Assembly: GCA_903822545.1 (NCBI GenBank)
Contig: CAIJPN010000068.1
Span: 1-64,000, forward strand
Reading direction: 5' to 3'
Origin: an uncultured Anaerolineae bacterium
Lineage (GTDB): Bacteria > Chloroflexota > Anaerolineae > Anaerolineales > Villigracilaceae
DNA length: 64,000 nt
In this document: positions 18,604-27,182 of the stretch, in pieces
Position numbering within the stretch: position 1 is the first letter of the stretch
How the letters are laid out: every line of letters starts with the position of its first letter
Notes under the pieces: generated by a model
What the model saw: the letters and a program-made list of their open reading frames with translations, nothing else
Told to the model about the DNA's origin: nothing
Databases searched by the model: none
Position numbers and translations under genes: made by a program

Positions 18604-19308
18604 TTATCTCGTTTCAGCGCAATGGCCGTCGTTCATGATTTTGCCATCGCGCACACAGATGGTGCGCTGGGCGTGGGCGGCGATATCGTGTTCGTGGGTG
18701 ACCATGACGATGGTTGCGCCACCGGCGTGGAGTTTGTGCAGGATATCCATGATTTCAACGCTGGATTTTGAATCCAGGTTGCCGGTGGGTTCGTCGGCCA
18801 GGATCAGCGGCGGGCGGTTGACCAGCGCGCGGGCGATGGCCACACGCTGCTGCTGTCCGCCGGAAAGCTGGTTGGGGCGGTGGTGCAGGCGCGTGCCCAG
18901 CCCAACCGATTCGAGCGAGGCGATGGCGCGGGCTTCGGACTCTTCGTCGCTGATGTCTTCGACCGGGTTGTAGAGCATCGGCAGCATCACGTTGGCGAGG
19001 GCGCTCAGGCGCGGCAGCAGGTTGAAGGACTGGAAGATAAAACCAAGCTTCTGGTTGCGGACTTCGGCCAGTTCGTTCTTGCTGAGCTGGCTGACATCGC
19101 GCCCATCAAGGATGTAGGCGCCGCTGGTGGGGCGGTCGAGGCAGCCCAGGATGTTCATCAGCGTGGATTTGCCGGAGCCGCTTGGCCCCATGATGGCGAC
19201 AAATTCGCCGCGCTCCACCGTCACATCCACCCCGGCCAGGGCCGAGACGGCGGCCTCGTCTTCGCCGTAGATTTTTGTCATTTCACGGATTTGAATGATT
19301 GGTTCCAT
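18604..19308 (-). CDS. MacB/LolD-like ABC ATPase
   Basis: A 234-residue ATPase with Walker [11 protein letters not shown]-loop IFQSFNLLP, signature LSGGQQQR, Walker [10 protein letters not shown] and H-loop VTHEHDIA, all intact and typical of the MacB/LolD/FtsE branch. It follows the adaptor gene at 19319 by 10 bases and precedes the permease. Together with the two HlyD-like adaptors it forms a tripartite-type efflux unit, although no outer-membrane factor gene is present, consistent with a Chloroflexi envelope. Confidence 0.9.
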   Translation of the reverse strand: MEPIIQIREMTKIYGEDEAAVSALAGVDVTVERGEFVAIMGPSGSGKSTLMNILGCLDRPTSGAYILDGRDVSQLSKNELAEVRNQKLGFIFQSFNLLPRLSALANVMLPMLYNPVEDISDEESEARAIASLESVGLGTRLHHRPNQLSGGQQQRVAIARALVNRPPLILADEPTGNLDSKSSVEIMDILHKLHAGGATIVMVTHEHDIAAHAQRTICVRDGKIMNDGHCAETR

Positions 19309-19318
19309 GGTTACCTGT

Positions 19319-20701
19319 TTATTTGCTTTCGAGATTGCCCGTGCTGATGGTATCCCCGGCGCTGAGACCGCTCAAAATCTCAACATTTGCGAAGTCGCTC
19401 AGGCCGAGTGTAACGGGAGTGGGCTGGATGCTGCCATCGGGCAGGATACGGTTTACGTATGGGCTGCCGGTTTCATCATAATGGATCGCCTGGCTGGAAA
19501 GCAGCAGGGTGCTGGCTGATTGCGCCAATGTCACGGTTACATCCACATTCATGCCCGGCATGAGTTTGATCGCCAGATCGTTGGGTGAAATCTCACCCCA
19601 GATGGTGACCTGGGCATCGGCAGACACAGCCGGGGCGATGGCGGTGATGACGCCGGCTAATTCGAGGTTGGGGTATGCGCTCGGGCTGGCAATAAAGGGA
19701 TCGCCCACCGAGAGCAGGTTCAGATCGCTTTCATCCAGGGAGAACTGGACGGTGAAGGGGGCATCTGCCACCAGGGTGAGTACCGGCTGGTAGGCTGAAA
19801 CTTGCTGACCTGGCTGGGCTGTCACCCGTGTCACCGTGCCGGAGAATGGAGCTTGCAGGGTGGCAGCGGCCAGGGTTTGCCGGGCCAGTTCCAGGTTGGC
19901 CCAGGCGCGCTGTAATGGCAGGATTTCTGGCTGGGGGTGATCCCCGAAAGAGAGTAATTCACTTCCAGCCACCGATAAGGCTGCCAGGGTGTTGGTTTGC
20001 GTCAACAATTGGCTCTGAACAGCTTCCAGGTTACCTTGAACCAGCATCACGCGGGTGGGGTCTGGTTGGTAAGCCAGGGCCCATTCCAGGTCAGCCTGGG
20101 CTTCTTCCACAGCCAGTTCGGCGGCATCCAGCCGGGCATTCAGGCGAGGCAAAGCTTCACGGAGTTTCTTTTTGGTCGATGAACGGGCTTCTGCCACAGC
20201 TTTCATTGCATCCCAGTAATCGCGTTCAGCTATCGCCAGCAATTCCTGGTAATAGGCAACATCTGGGCCGAGAACAACATCGTTATACGCTTTTTGGGCA
20301 TCTGCGAGTTCTTCCTGGAACTGCAATTCATCAAACCTGGTGGCGGCAAGTTCGGCGGGTGAGATCAGCTTTTGCCAGGCGAATTCAGCATTCTGGACAT
20401 TAAGCAAAGCCTTTTGGCTGTCGAGTGTGGCCAGTGTGTCACCGGCTGCCACAAACTGGCCGGGGCGGGCAATTTCATCCAGGTTCCCGGCAACGGCAAA
20501 CCCAAGTGGGAGCATGTTTTGTTGAAGGGTGCCTGTGCCGCTGGCGGTGATCACCAGGCTGCCACTCCGAACTTTGGAAACCGCATCCGTGACCGGGGTA
20601 GCTTCACCAGATGGGCGCAGCCCATACCACCAGGCAGCCAGCGCAACAAGCGCGAGCAAGGCCAGGGCTTTGATGGCGGTTGGAACGGTTCGCGTTTTCA
20701 T
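19319..20701 (-). CDS. HlyD/MacA-like membrane-fusion adaptor (second)
   Basis: A 460-residue periplasmic-type adaptor: N-terminal anchor (ALALLALVALAAWWYGL), lipoyl-like half sites (ITASGTGTLQQNMLPLGFAV and QAPFSGTVTRVTAQPGQQV), a coiled-coil hairpin between about 110 and 260 that is rich in Ala, Glu and Leu, and a beta-barrel with VQFSLDESDLNLLSVGD. The family links the ATPase/permease pair to the outside. It is a diverged paralog of the adaptor encoded just upstream at 20721. Confidence 0.87.
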   Translation of the reverse strand: MKTRTVPTAIKALALLALVALAAWWYGLRPSGEATPVTDAVSKVRSGSLVITASGTGTLQQNMLPLGFAVAGNLDEIARPGQFVAAGDTLATLDSQKALLNVQNAEFAWQKLISPAELAATRFDELQFQEELADAQKAYNDVVLGPDVAYYQELLAIAERDYWDAMKAVAEARSSTKKKLREALPRLNARLDAAELAVEEAQADLEWALAYQPDPTRVMLVQGNLEAVQSQLLTQTNTLAALSVAGSELLSFGDHPQPEILPLQRAWANLELARQTLAAATLQAPFSGTVTRVTAQPGQQVSAYQPVLTLVADAPFTVQFSLDESDLNLLSVGDPFIASPSAYPNLELAGVITAIAPAVSADAQVTIWGEISPNDLAIKLMPGMNVDVTVTLAQSASTLLLSSQAIHYDETGSPYVNRILPDGSIQPTPVTLGLSDFANVEILSGLSAGDTISTGNLESK

Positions 20702-20720
20702 GAGCGGGTCTCTTGGGTCG

Positions 20721-22163
20721 TTATTTGGTTTCTACCGTACCGGTGCTGACGACATCCCCGGCCTTTACCCCGCTCAAAATCTGGGCGTTGGCAAAATCGC
20801 GCAATCCCACTTCCACCGGGGTCAGCTTCAACGAATTGTCAGGCTGGACGATGAATACTGCGTAAGAACCGGGGCTCAATTCACGCAGGGCCTGCACCGG
20901 CACCAGCAGCGCATCCTGCGCTTCGCCGCCCACCACTTCCACTTCCACAGTCATGCCTGAAAGGATCGGCAAGCCATCGGGATTGTTGAAAGATGCCCAC
21001 GAAACAATCACCGGGGTGCCATCTATAACCTGGAGCGCCTGCTCAATGGCCGTGATCTGCCCTGCGATGGTCGCATTGGGGAAAGCGTCAAAGCTGACGT
21101 TGATTTTGTTGCCGACGGTGGCTTTATCCAGGTCGGTTTCATCCAGGTAAAAGCGGATCTGCAAATCCTGGGTGGTTGCCAGGGTAAGGATTGGCGCGGT
21201 ATTGACAGTTTGTCCGGCAACAACATCCAGGCGAATAACTACACCGTCAAAGGGAGCCGTTAAACGGGCGTTTTCAAGCGTCAGGCGGGCATTTTCCAAC
21301 GCCAGGCGGGCCTGCTCGATTTTGGCAGTTTCGCTGCCCTGAACAGCCGCAACCGGCCCGCTGATGGATTGCGCTCCCGCCTGCAAGATTTCCAGGTACG
21401 AGCGCGCATCTACTACGGCAAAGCGGGCCGAATCCAACTCGGCGCGCACCAGGGCAATATCGCTGATGGTGGGGGCGATGATGGTGGTCACTTCTTCATC
21501 AGTTTCTGTGTCAATATAAGTGTACGTAAAGGTCGCTGGAACATATTCCACACGGTAACGCTCCTGGGCGGCAAGCAGGTTTGCCTGGGTACGTTCCAGG
21601 GTTTTCTGGGCAGCGGTCTTTTGTTCTGCGGTGGCGCTGGTATCATTCTTTAGGGCGGAGATGGAAAGGTTGGCCTTTTCAATTTCAGTTTCCCAAAAAT
21701 AAACTTCCGGGCTGATCAAATATTGCAGGTCTTCCACCGCAGCAGCCTGTTTGATCTCGGCATTTGCCAGCGTGATCCTGGCTTTGGCAAGGTTGGCTTC
21801 TGAGAACAAAGCCTGGAAATCTGCATCTGCCTGGGCCAGTTGCGCCTGCTGGAGGTTGTCATCCAGCCTGGCAAGCACCTGCCCTTTGGTAACGCTTTGC
21901 CCGACTGCCACATCGACCTGCCGAACGATGCCGCTGGTGCGAAATCCCAGGTCGACCTGCATATTGGGAACGATGTTGCCGCTGCCACTGGCCGTGATAG
22001 CCAGGTTGCCCGTGCGAACTTTGGATGTTTGCAGGGTTGGGGCGGCAGCTACTACTTTGCTGGTGGTTTGGTACCAGTAGTAGTATCCGCCAGCAATGGC
22101 GGCGATCAGTACCAGGGTTAGGACGATGATGGTGGTGCGATTTTTCGACGTTGGTTTTTTCAT
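20721..22163 (-). CDS. HlyD/MacA-like membrane-fusion adaptor (first)
   Basis: A 480-residue adaptor and the first gene of the efflux operon. It has an N-terminal membrane anchor (IIVLTLVLIAAIAGGYYYW), lipoyl halves around LAITASGSGNIVPNMQVDLG and TAPFDGVVIRLDVVAGQTV, a long coiled coil between about 110 and 290, and a beta-barrel region with IRFYLDETDLDKATVGN. Two adaptors for one ATPase/permease pair suggest a hetero-hexameric adaptor ring or two alternative pumps; this is inference. Its promoter region contains direct repeats described at 22198-22251. Confidence 0.87.
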   Translation of the reverse strand: MKKPTSKNRTTIIVLTLVLIAAIAGGYYYWYQTTSKVVAAAPTLQTSKVRTGNLAITASGSGNIVPNMQVDLGFRTSGIVRQVDVAVGQSVTKGQVLARLDDNLQQAQLAQADADFQALFSEANLAKARITLANAEIKQAAAVEDLQYLISPEVYFWETEIEKANLSISALKNDTSATAEQKTAAQKTLERTQANLLAAQERYRVEYVPATFTYTYIDTETDEEVTTIIAPTISDIALVRAELDSARFAVVDARSYLEILQAGAQSISGPVAAVQGSETAKIEQARLALENARLTLENARLTAPFDGVVIRLDVVAGQTVNTAPILTLATTQDLQIRFYLDETDLDKATVGNKINVSFDAFPNATIAGQITAIEQALQVIDGTPVIVSWASFNNPDGLPILSGMTVEVEVVGGEAQDALLVPVQALRELSPGSYAVFIVQPDNSLKLTPVEVGLRDFANAQILSGVKAGDVVSTGTVETK

Positions 22164-22197
22164 GGGGAAAGTCTCCGAATGGCAGGTTGATACGGGT

Positions 22198-22251
22198 AGT
22201 ATAGGTGCGGCCTGTAAAGATTATTTCGTTGAAGTGTAAAGAATTTGTGAA
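22198..22251 (-). promoter_or_regulatory. Putative promoter and OmpR/PhoB-type direct repeats for the efflux operon
   Basis: On the minus strand TTCACA (22251-22246), TTTACA (22240-22235) and TTTACA (22218-22213) lie in the same orientation with start-to-start distances of 11 and 22 bases, i.e. one and two helical turns. A -10-like TATACT follows at 22203-22198. No good -35 hexamer is present at the usual distance, as at activator-dependent promoters. TT(A/C/T)ACA units at 11-base spacing are the form of PhoP/PhoB-family boxes; the regulator is not identified. Confidence 0.45.
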
Positions 22252-22875
22252 GGATTGGCGGGCGTTTTTATGGGCCGGGGCGTTGCTCAATTCCCCAAAC
22301 ATACTATTGGATGCAAAACTGGCGCAGATGTTTCAAGAAAACTGGAAACATGCCACGCTGCCGGGGCTAGTTCCTGGCAGTGCGCGGATTGCCAATCTGC
22401 GCTATATCTGGCGATGTTCCACGCTGGTTCCACAAGAGCCAAAAAAAGTCGGTGTAGGAAAAATGCTGTATACTAAAATTACCATTGGTGACATTCATCC
22501 AATGACATTGCAGTGCATATTGCAAGAAAACAGCGGTCTTGATGTGACTCCCTTCACCATTCGGTAACAAAATGGGGACATTACCGACATCCCACATTCA
22601 CTGAGACGCTCAACAAATTGTGCGGTTTGCACTGATTTGACAATGTCATATGGGTGCATTTTTGAAAACGCCGGGTTCCTTTCGTAAAACGTAAGGGTGA
22701 CCCGCCTGGGCATAAAAATCAGTAGTTTTGGCAGAACAGCCCGGCAAAATGTAGCTTTTTCTGGCATTGCAGGGCCGCCCCGGCCCCACCAGAAGCCAGG
22801 GTGCAGCTTGAGAGATGCACCCATGTCCTATCGGCACATCATCCGGGCTCCAATATGCGTTTCAGGAGTGACAGT
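22252..22875. other. Divergent intergenic region between efflux operon and PAS kinase
   Basis: About 620 bases with no convincing gene. It contains a family A element (22691-22784), a short palindrome at 22386-22396 (GATTGCCAATC) and a TATACT box at 22469-22474 about 400 bases before the kinase start, in the sequence context TGCTGTATACTAA that also occurs at 12785-12797. I see nothing else in it. Confidence 0.5.
22691..22784. repeat. Family A element, copy 4 (about 94 bp, decayed right end)
   Basis: The left end GTAAGGGTGACCC is intact; the right end GGGCCGCCCCGGC has diverged from GGGTCGCCCCTAC but sits at the expected distance. Confidence 0.65.
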
Positions 22876-25800
22876 ATGAAAATGAAACGGAAAAACAACC
22901 CTCAATCTAACAAAGATGCGGAAGCACCAACAAAACACTATACTCTCGATCAGTTCTTCCAGATAGTTCCTGATCTGGTGTGCATCGCTTCCACAGATGG
23001 TTATTTCAAAAAACTCAACCAGGCCTGGGAACAAACTCTCGGGTTTACACTCGACGAACTACTCAGCCAGCCGTTTGTCAATTTCATTCACCCTGACGAT
23101 ATTGAACCAACCCAGCGGGAAATTGAAAAACAGGTCAATGGCCAAAGCACCATGCGATTTATTAACCGGTATCATACCAAGGACGGTGCTTATCGCTGGT
23201 TGGAATGGAACGCTACCCCGGCCGAGGGCGGATCGGTTTTATATGCCATTGCGCGGGATATTACCAGGCAAAAGCAGGTAGAAGAAGCGCTTTATCGCTC
23301 GGAGCAGGATCTAATACAATCCCAGGAAATTGCTCGCGTTGGAATCTGGAAATGGGATATCGAAAACGGAGACATCACCTGGTCGGATGAGATGTATCAC
23401 ATCTTCGGCATCGACAAAAACTCTCACACCGGGCGGCTGGGAGATATCATCGCCAGGATTATCCATCCCGATGATCTTCATCTTCTCCTGCCTTCCCGCG
23501 CCGGAGTCCTTGCCAAAGAACCAATCGAATATAGAATTATCATGCCCGATCAATCCATCCGCGATATTTGGGCAAAAACAGGGGAGGTCTTTTATAACGT
23601 TGATGGCAAACCAGTTTACCTGACAGGAATCGCCCAGGATATTACCGAGCGCAAACAGGCTGAGAAAACTTTACTCCAGGCCAACAACCGTTTGTCATTG
23701 GCCCAACGCTCCGCAGGGGCAGGCGTTTGGGATTGGGATATGATAACCGGCCTGCTGGATTGGTCCCCAGAGCTGTTTCACCTGTTCGGGTTGAATGCGA
23801 CCATTTCCCCTACCTTTGATGTCTGGCGCAGCGTGCTGCACCCTGAAGATATGCAAATTGCTGAAGATCGGATCAATCAGTCTATTCGGGAGCATATCCC
23901 ACTAGACAATGTTTACCGCATCGTACTTCCATCCCAGGAAATACGCTGGATCAATGCTCTTGGTAACACCATTTACAACGAACTCGGGGAACCGCAACGA
24001 ATGTCTGGTATTTGTATTGATATTACAGCCCGAAAGCAAATGGAAGATGCCTTGCGTGAAAGTGAATCTTTTAACCGGGCCATTCTTGACAATTCTCCCA
24101 TTGGGATTTCAGTGCGCAGCCCCAAGGGAAAACTGCTATCGGCCAATGGCGCGTGGAAAAAGCTTTGGGCAATCCCAGACACTGATGTGTGCGACGATAT
24201 TATGCGTGAACGGCAAGCATTAAGATTCAACGAGCGGGATGATTACTTGAAGATGCATGCAGATGAAGTGCGGCGTGTGTATGAACAGGGCGGTCATCTT
24301 CATCTTCCAGAGCTAAAAACCACGCACCCCCGCCCAGGCGCTGCCGAATGGATTTCGCAGCATTTCTACGCAATTCCTGATGCGCAGGGAAAAGTTGCGC
24401 GGGTTGTCATACTGACCGAAGATATTAGTGAGCGAAAGCGGAAAGAAGACGCACTGAAGGCGAGCGAGGAGAAGTTTCGAAACCTGGTGGAACAAATGGG
24501 TGAGGTTTTCTACTCCATCGATACGCAGGGTTTAATAGAATACACATCACCATCCATCCAGGCCCTGCTGGGTTTCACCCCTGAAGAACTGCTTGGCCGG
24601 AAAGTTTTTGAGTTGATCCACCCGGAAGATCACGAAAAAGTAGTGCGAGGTCTCAGCGATGCAATCCGCGGAGTTGATTACCCAACCGAGTTCCGTATCG
24701 TTGATAAATCAGGCTCATTTCACTGGGTCAGGAGTTCAGATCGGGCTGTTGTGCGGGATGGCCAGGTGGTTGGGCTTCAGGGGATCTGCGAGGATATTAC
24801 CGAGCGCAAGCGGGCAGAAGATGTGATGAAAGAAAATGAAGAAAAGTTGCGGACGGTCCTGAATACCATGGAAGAGGGGCTGGCGTTAAATGAACTGATC
24901 TTTGATGAAAATGGGGATGCTGTGGATTACAGGATTTTGGAAGTAAATACAGCCTTTGAGGAGATATCATTCCTGACCCGTGAACAAGCAATTGGCAAAA
25001 CAGCGACAGAAATTTACTTTATGGAACCTGCCCAAATTACTGCGTTTTGGAAAGCGCACCAGAACGATGATCACGCCATCAAATCAGATATGTACATTCC
25101 CGAAATTAACAAATGGCGGCATATTTCCACATCCAAGATAGCCGGGAATAAATTTGCAACCCTTTTCTTTGATAATACTGAGCAGAAGAATGTGGAAATT
25201 GCCCTGAGAGAAAGCCAGGAGCGCTTTTCCAACGCTTTTGAATTTGCGCCCATTGGCATGGCGCTTGTTTCACCAGAAGGAAGCTTGCTCAAGGTAAATC
25301 GGGCGGTTTGCAACATGCTTGGATATTCTGGGGATGAATTGCTGGAAACCAGCTTCCAAACCATCACTCATCCTGATGATTTGAACGCTGATCAGGGATA
25401 TGTGGAGCAAATGCTGTGTGGGGGACTCACCACCTACCAGATGCAAAAACGATATATTCACAAGTCAGGGGATATTGTTTGGGTATTGCTCGGTGCATCA
25501 CTTGTCTGTGATGGAAAAGGCAAACCGCAATATTTCATTCACCAGGTTGTTAATATCACTGAACGCAAAAAAGCTGAGGAAGCGCTACGTCAAAACGAAG
25601 AGATGCTGCGCACCCTGTTTGATAACTCACCTATTGGCCTGGAAATTTATGACCGGCAGGCTATTGTGCGCCAGTGTAACCGCAAGGGCTACGAGATGTT
25701 TGGTATGATGCCCAGTAACGTTATTGGCAAATTCAACTTGCGTGACGATCCAAATTATCAATATCCCGATGTATGGGAACGCCTGAATCGTGGCGAGGAA

Positions 25801-26616
25801 GTGCGGCATGAGATCGCATTTTCTTTTGATAAAACGCCTTATCCCACAAATAAAACCGGAATCAGCTATTACCATATCATTACAACGCCAATCCCAGTGG
25901 AAATTTCCCCTGGGATTGGCTACATCATGCAAATCCTTGATGTCACCGAGCGCAAGCTGGCGGATGAGCAGATCAAGAAATCTCTTTCTGAGAAAGAAAC
26001 TTTGCTGCGCGAACTGTATCACCGCACTAAAAACAACATGGCAGTCATTATTGCCCTGCTCGACATCCAGTCTGATGGTTTTGATGATGTGCGGCTGCGG
26101 GAGGCGTTCGCCGATGCCCAAAACCGCATCCATTCGATGGCGCTGGTGCACCAAAAGCTTTACGAATCCCAGGATATTTCGCGGATCAACCTGAAAGATT
26201 ACACCACCGACCTCATCGAACTGATGCTAAAAAGTTATAATATCGCGCCATCTCGAATCTCGATCGTTTCCTCGATGGAAGATGTCTTCGTCCTGATCGA
26301 TAGCGCCGTTCCGTGCGGGCTGGTGCTGAATGAGTTGATTTCTAACGCACTCAAATATGCCTTCCCAAATGAGATGAATGGCGAGATCAGGATTGGTTTG
26401 CACAGAACGGAACAAGGTGTGATCGAGCTTGATATTGCTGATAATGGTGTGGGGGTGCCGCCCGGTTTCGATTTCCGCCGGGATGGGCAGCTTGGCACCC
26501 AGACCTTATTCCTGCTTGCAGAAAACCAGCTCCAGGGGCAGATAACTTTTGATACCCACCAGGGTGTGGCCTGTAAGATCAGGTTCCAAGATATTTATTA
26601 TCAGCCCCGGATATAG
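22876..26616 (+). CDS. Cytosolic sensor histidine kinase with eight PAS domains
   Basis: A 1246-residue protein with no signal peptide or membrane segment. Eight successive PAS/PAC units occupy about residues 20-1050; each ends in a PAC-type helix such as DITERKQAEKTL, DISERKRKEDAL or NITERKKAEEAL. The kinase core is HisKA_2-like: the phospho-acceptor His lies in RELYHRTKNNMAVI, followed by an HATPase domain with N-box LNELISNALKYAF and G1 box ADNGVGVPPG. The last part matches kinases that control stand-alone receivers. AGGAG lies 8 bases before the chosen ATG; the frame remains open 25 codons upstream without a ribosome site. The receiver gene follows after two bases. Ligands of the PAS domains are unknown. 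Confidence 0.9.
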   Translation: MKMKRKNNPQSNKDAEAPTKHYTLDQFFQIVPDLVCIASTDGYFKKLNQAWEQTLGFTLDELLSQPFVNFIHPDDIEPTQREIEKQVNGQSTMRFINRYHTKDGAYRWLEWNATPAEGGSVLYAIARDITRQKQVEEALYRSEQDLIQSQEIARVGIWKWDIENGDITWSDEMYHIFGIDKNSHTGRLGDIIARIIHPDDLHLLLPSRAGVLAKEPIEYRIIMPDQSIRDIWAKTGEVFYNVDGKPVYLTGIAQDITERKQAEKTLLQANNRLSLAQRSAGAGVWDWDMITGLLDWSPELFHLFGLNATISPTFDVWRSVLHPEDMQIAEDRINQSIREHIPLDNVYRIVLPSQEIRWINALGNTIYNELGEPQRMSGICIDITARKQMEDALRESESFNRAILDNSPIGISVRSPKGKLLSANGAWKKLWAIPDTDVCDDIMRERQALRFNERDDYLKMHADEVRRVYEQGGHLHLPELKTTHPRPGAAEWISQHFYAIPDAQGKVARVVILTEDISERKRKEDALKASEEKFRNLVEQMGEVFYSIDTQGLIEYTSPSIQALLGFTPEELLGRKVFELIHPEDHEKVVRGLSDAIRGVDYPTEFRIVDKSGSFHWVRSSDRAVVRDGQVVGLQGICEDITERKRAEDVMKENEEKLRTVLNTMEEGLALNELIFDENGDAVDYRILEVNTAFEEISFLTREQAIGKTATEIYFMEPAQITAFWKAHQNDDHAIKSDMYIPEINKWRHISTSKIAGNKFATLFFDNTEQKNVEIALRESQERFSNAFEFAPIGMALVSPEGSLLKVNRAVCNMLGYSGDELLETSFQTITHPDDLNADQGYVEQMLCGGLTTYQMQKRYIHKSGDIVWVLLGASLVCDGKGKPQYFIHQVVNITERKKAEEALRQNEEMLRTLFDNSPIGLEIYDRQAIVRQCNRKGYEMFGMMPSNVIGKFNLRDDPNYQYPDVWERLNRGEEVRHEIAFSFDKTPYPTNKTGISYYHIITTPIPVEISPGIGYIMQILDVTERKLADEQIKKSLSEKETLLRELYHRTKNNMAVIIALLDIQSDGFDDVRLREAFADAQNRIHSMALVHQKLYESQDISRINLKDYTTDLIELMLKSYNIAPSRISIVSSMEDVFVLIDSAVPCGLVLNELISNALKYAFPNEMNGEIRIGLHRTEQGVIELDIADNGVGVPPGFDFRRDGQLGTQTLFLLAENQLQGQITFDTHQGVACKIRFQDIYYQPRI

Positions 26617-26618
26617 CT

Positions 26619-26990
26619 ATGAAGAAATTGAGATGCCTGATCGTTGAAGATGAAGCCTTGATCGCTTTTCAACTGAAAACGAACCTGACACGCAGCGGGT
26701 ATGATGTCTGCGGTGTGGCGACGCGTGGGGAACAAGCGGTGGAAGCTGCACGGGTGGAAAACCCCGAGGTTATCTTAATGGATATTCGCCTGTTGGGCGT
26801 TATGGATGGGATCGAAGCGGCTCAGCATATCAAGGTGTTCTGCCCGGCGCATATTATCTTTACTACCGGATATTCTGACCCCAGGTTGAAGGAACGCGCC
26901 ATGGCGTTGAGTCCGGTTGCATACCTGGTCAAACCCGTCAGTGTCAGTCAGATTACTGCTGCGCTGGAGTCGGTTTACAGGGTAGACTGA
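26619..26990 (+). CDS. Receiver-only response regulator
   Basis: A 123-residue single CheY-like domain. The acidic pocket is E10/D11 (IVEDE), the phospho-acceptor is Asp55 in ILMDIRL, the switch Thr lies in FTTGYSD, and the conserved Lys in LVKPVS. No output domain follows. It starts two bases after the stop of the eight-PAS kinase and is almost certainly its partner. Receivers of this type (with GYSD and LVKP) commonly pair with HisKA_2 kinases and work by protein contact or phosphorelay. Confidence 0.9.
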   Translation: MKKLRCLIVEDEALIAFQLKTNLTRSGYDVCGVATRGEQAVEAARVENPEVILMDIRLLGVMDGIEAAQHIKVFCPAHIIFTTGYSDPRLKERAMALSPVAYLVKPVSVSQITAALESVYRVD

Positions 26991-27182
26991 AAATGCCCGG
27001 GCTTTTGGCGTTTGCCCATGGCGGTCACATTCCCAGTGTGGCCATCGATTTTAATTCGCTCGATTGTGACGAATGCACATCATCACACAATGCTCGCAGC
27101 TGTGACCTGGAAAAAAGAAGGGCATAATGGATGCGCCCGGAAGGTCACCCCGCCTGGGGCCAGGCTGATTTTAGGAACTAAG
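26991..27182 (+). promoter_or_regulatory. Intergenic leader with several TGTG/CACA half sites
   Basis: 192 bases before the ABC operon. Half sites TCACA, TGTGG, TTGTGAC, GCACAT, TCACACAA and TGTGACC cluster between 27025 and 27106, some as inverted pairs. None has exact CRP spacing (TGTGA-N6-TCACA). A CATAAT box is at 27123-27128. Regulation by a CRP/FNR-like protein is possible but not shown. Confidence 0.3.

Noticed and set aside
27040-27110. CRP-type operator before the tandem ABC gene
   Set aside because: Several TGTGA and TCACA half sites exist but no pair has the N6 spacing, so it is listed only as a low-confidence regulatory region.
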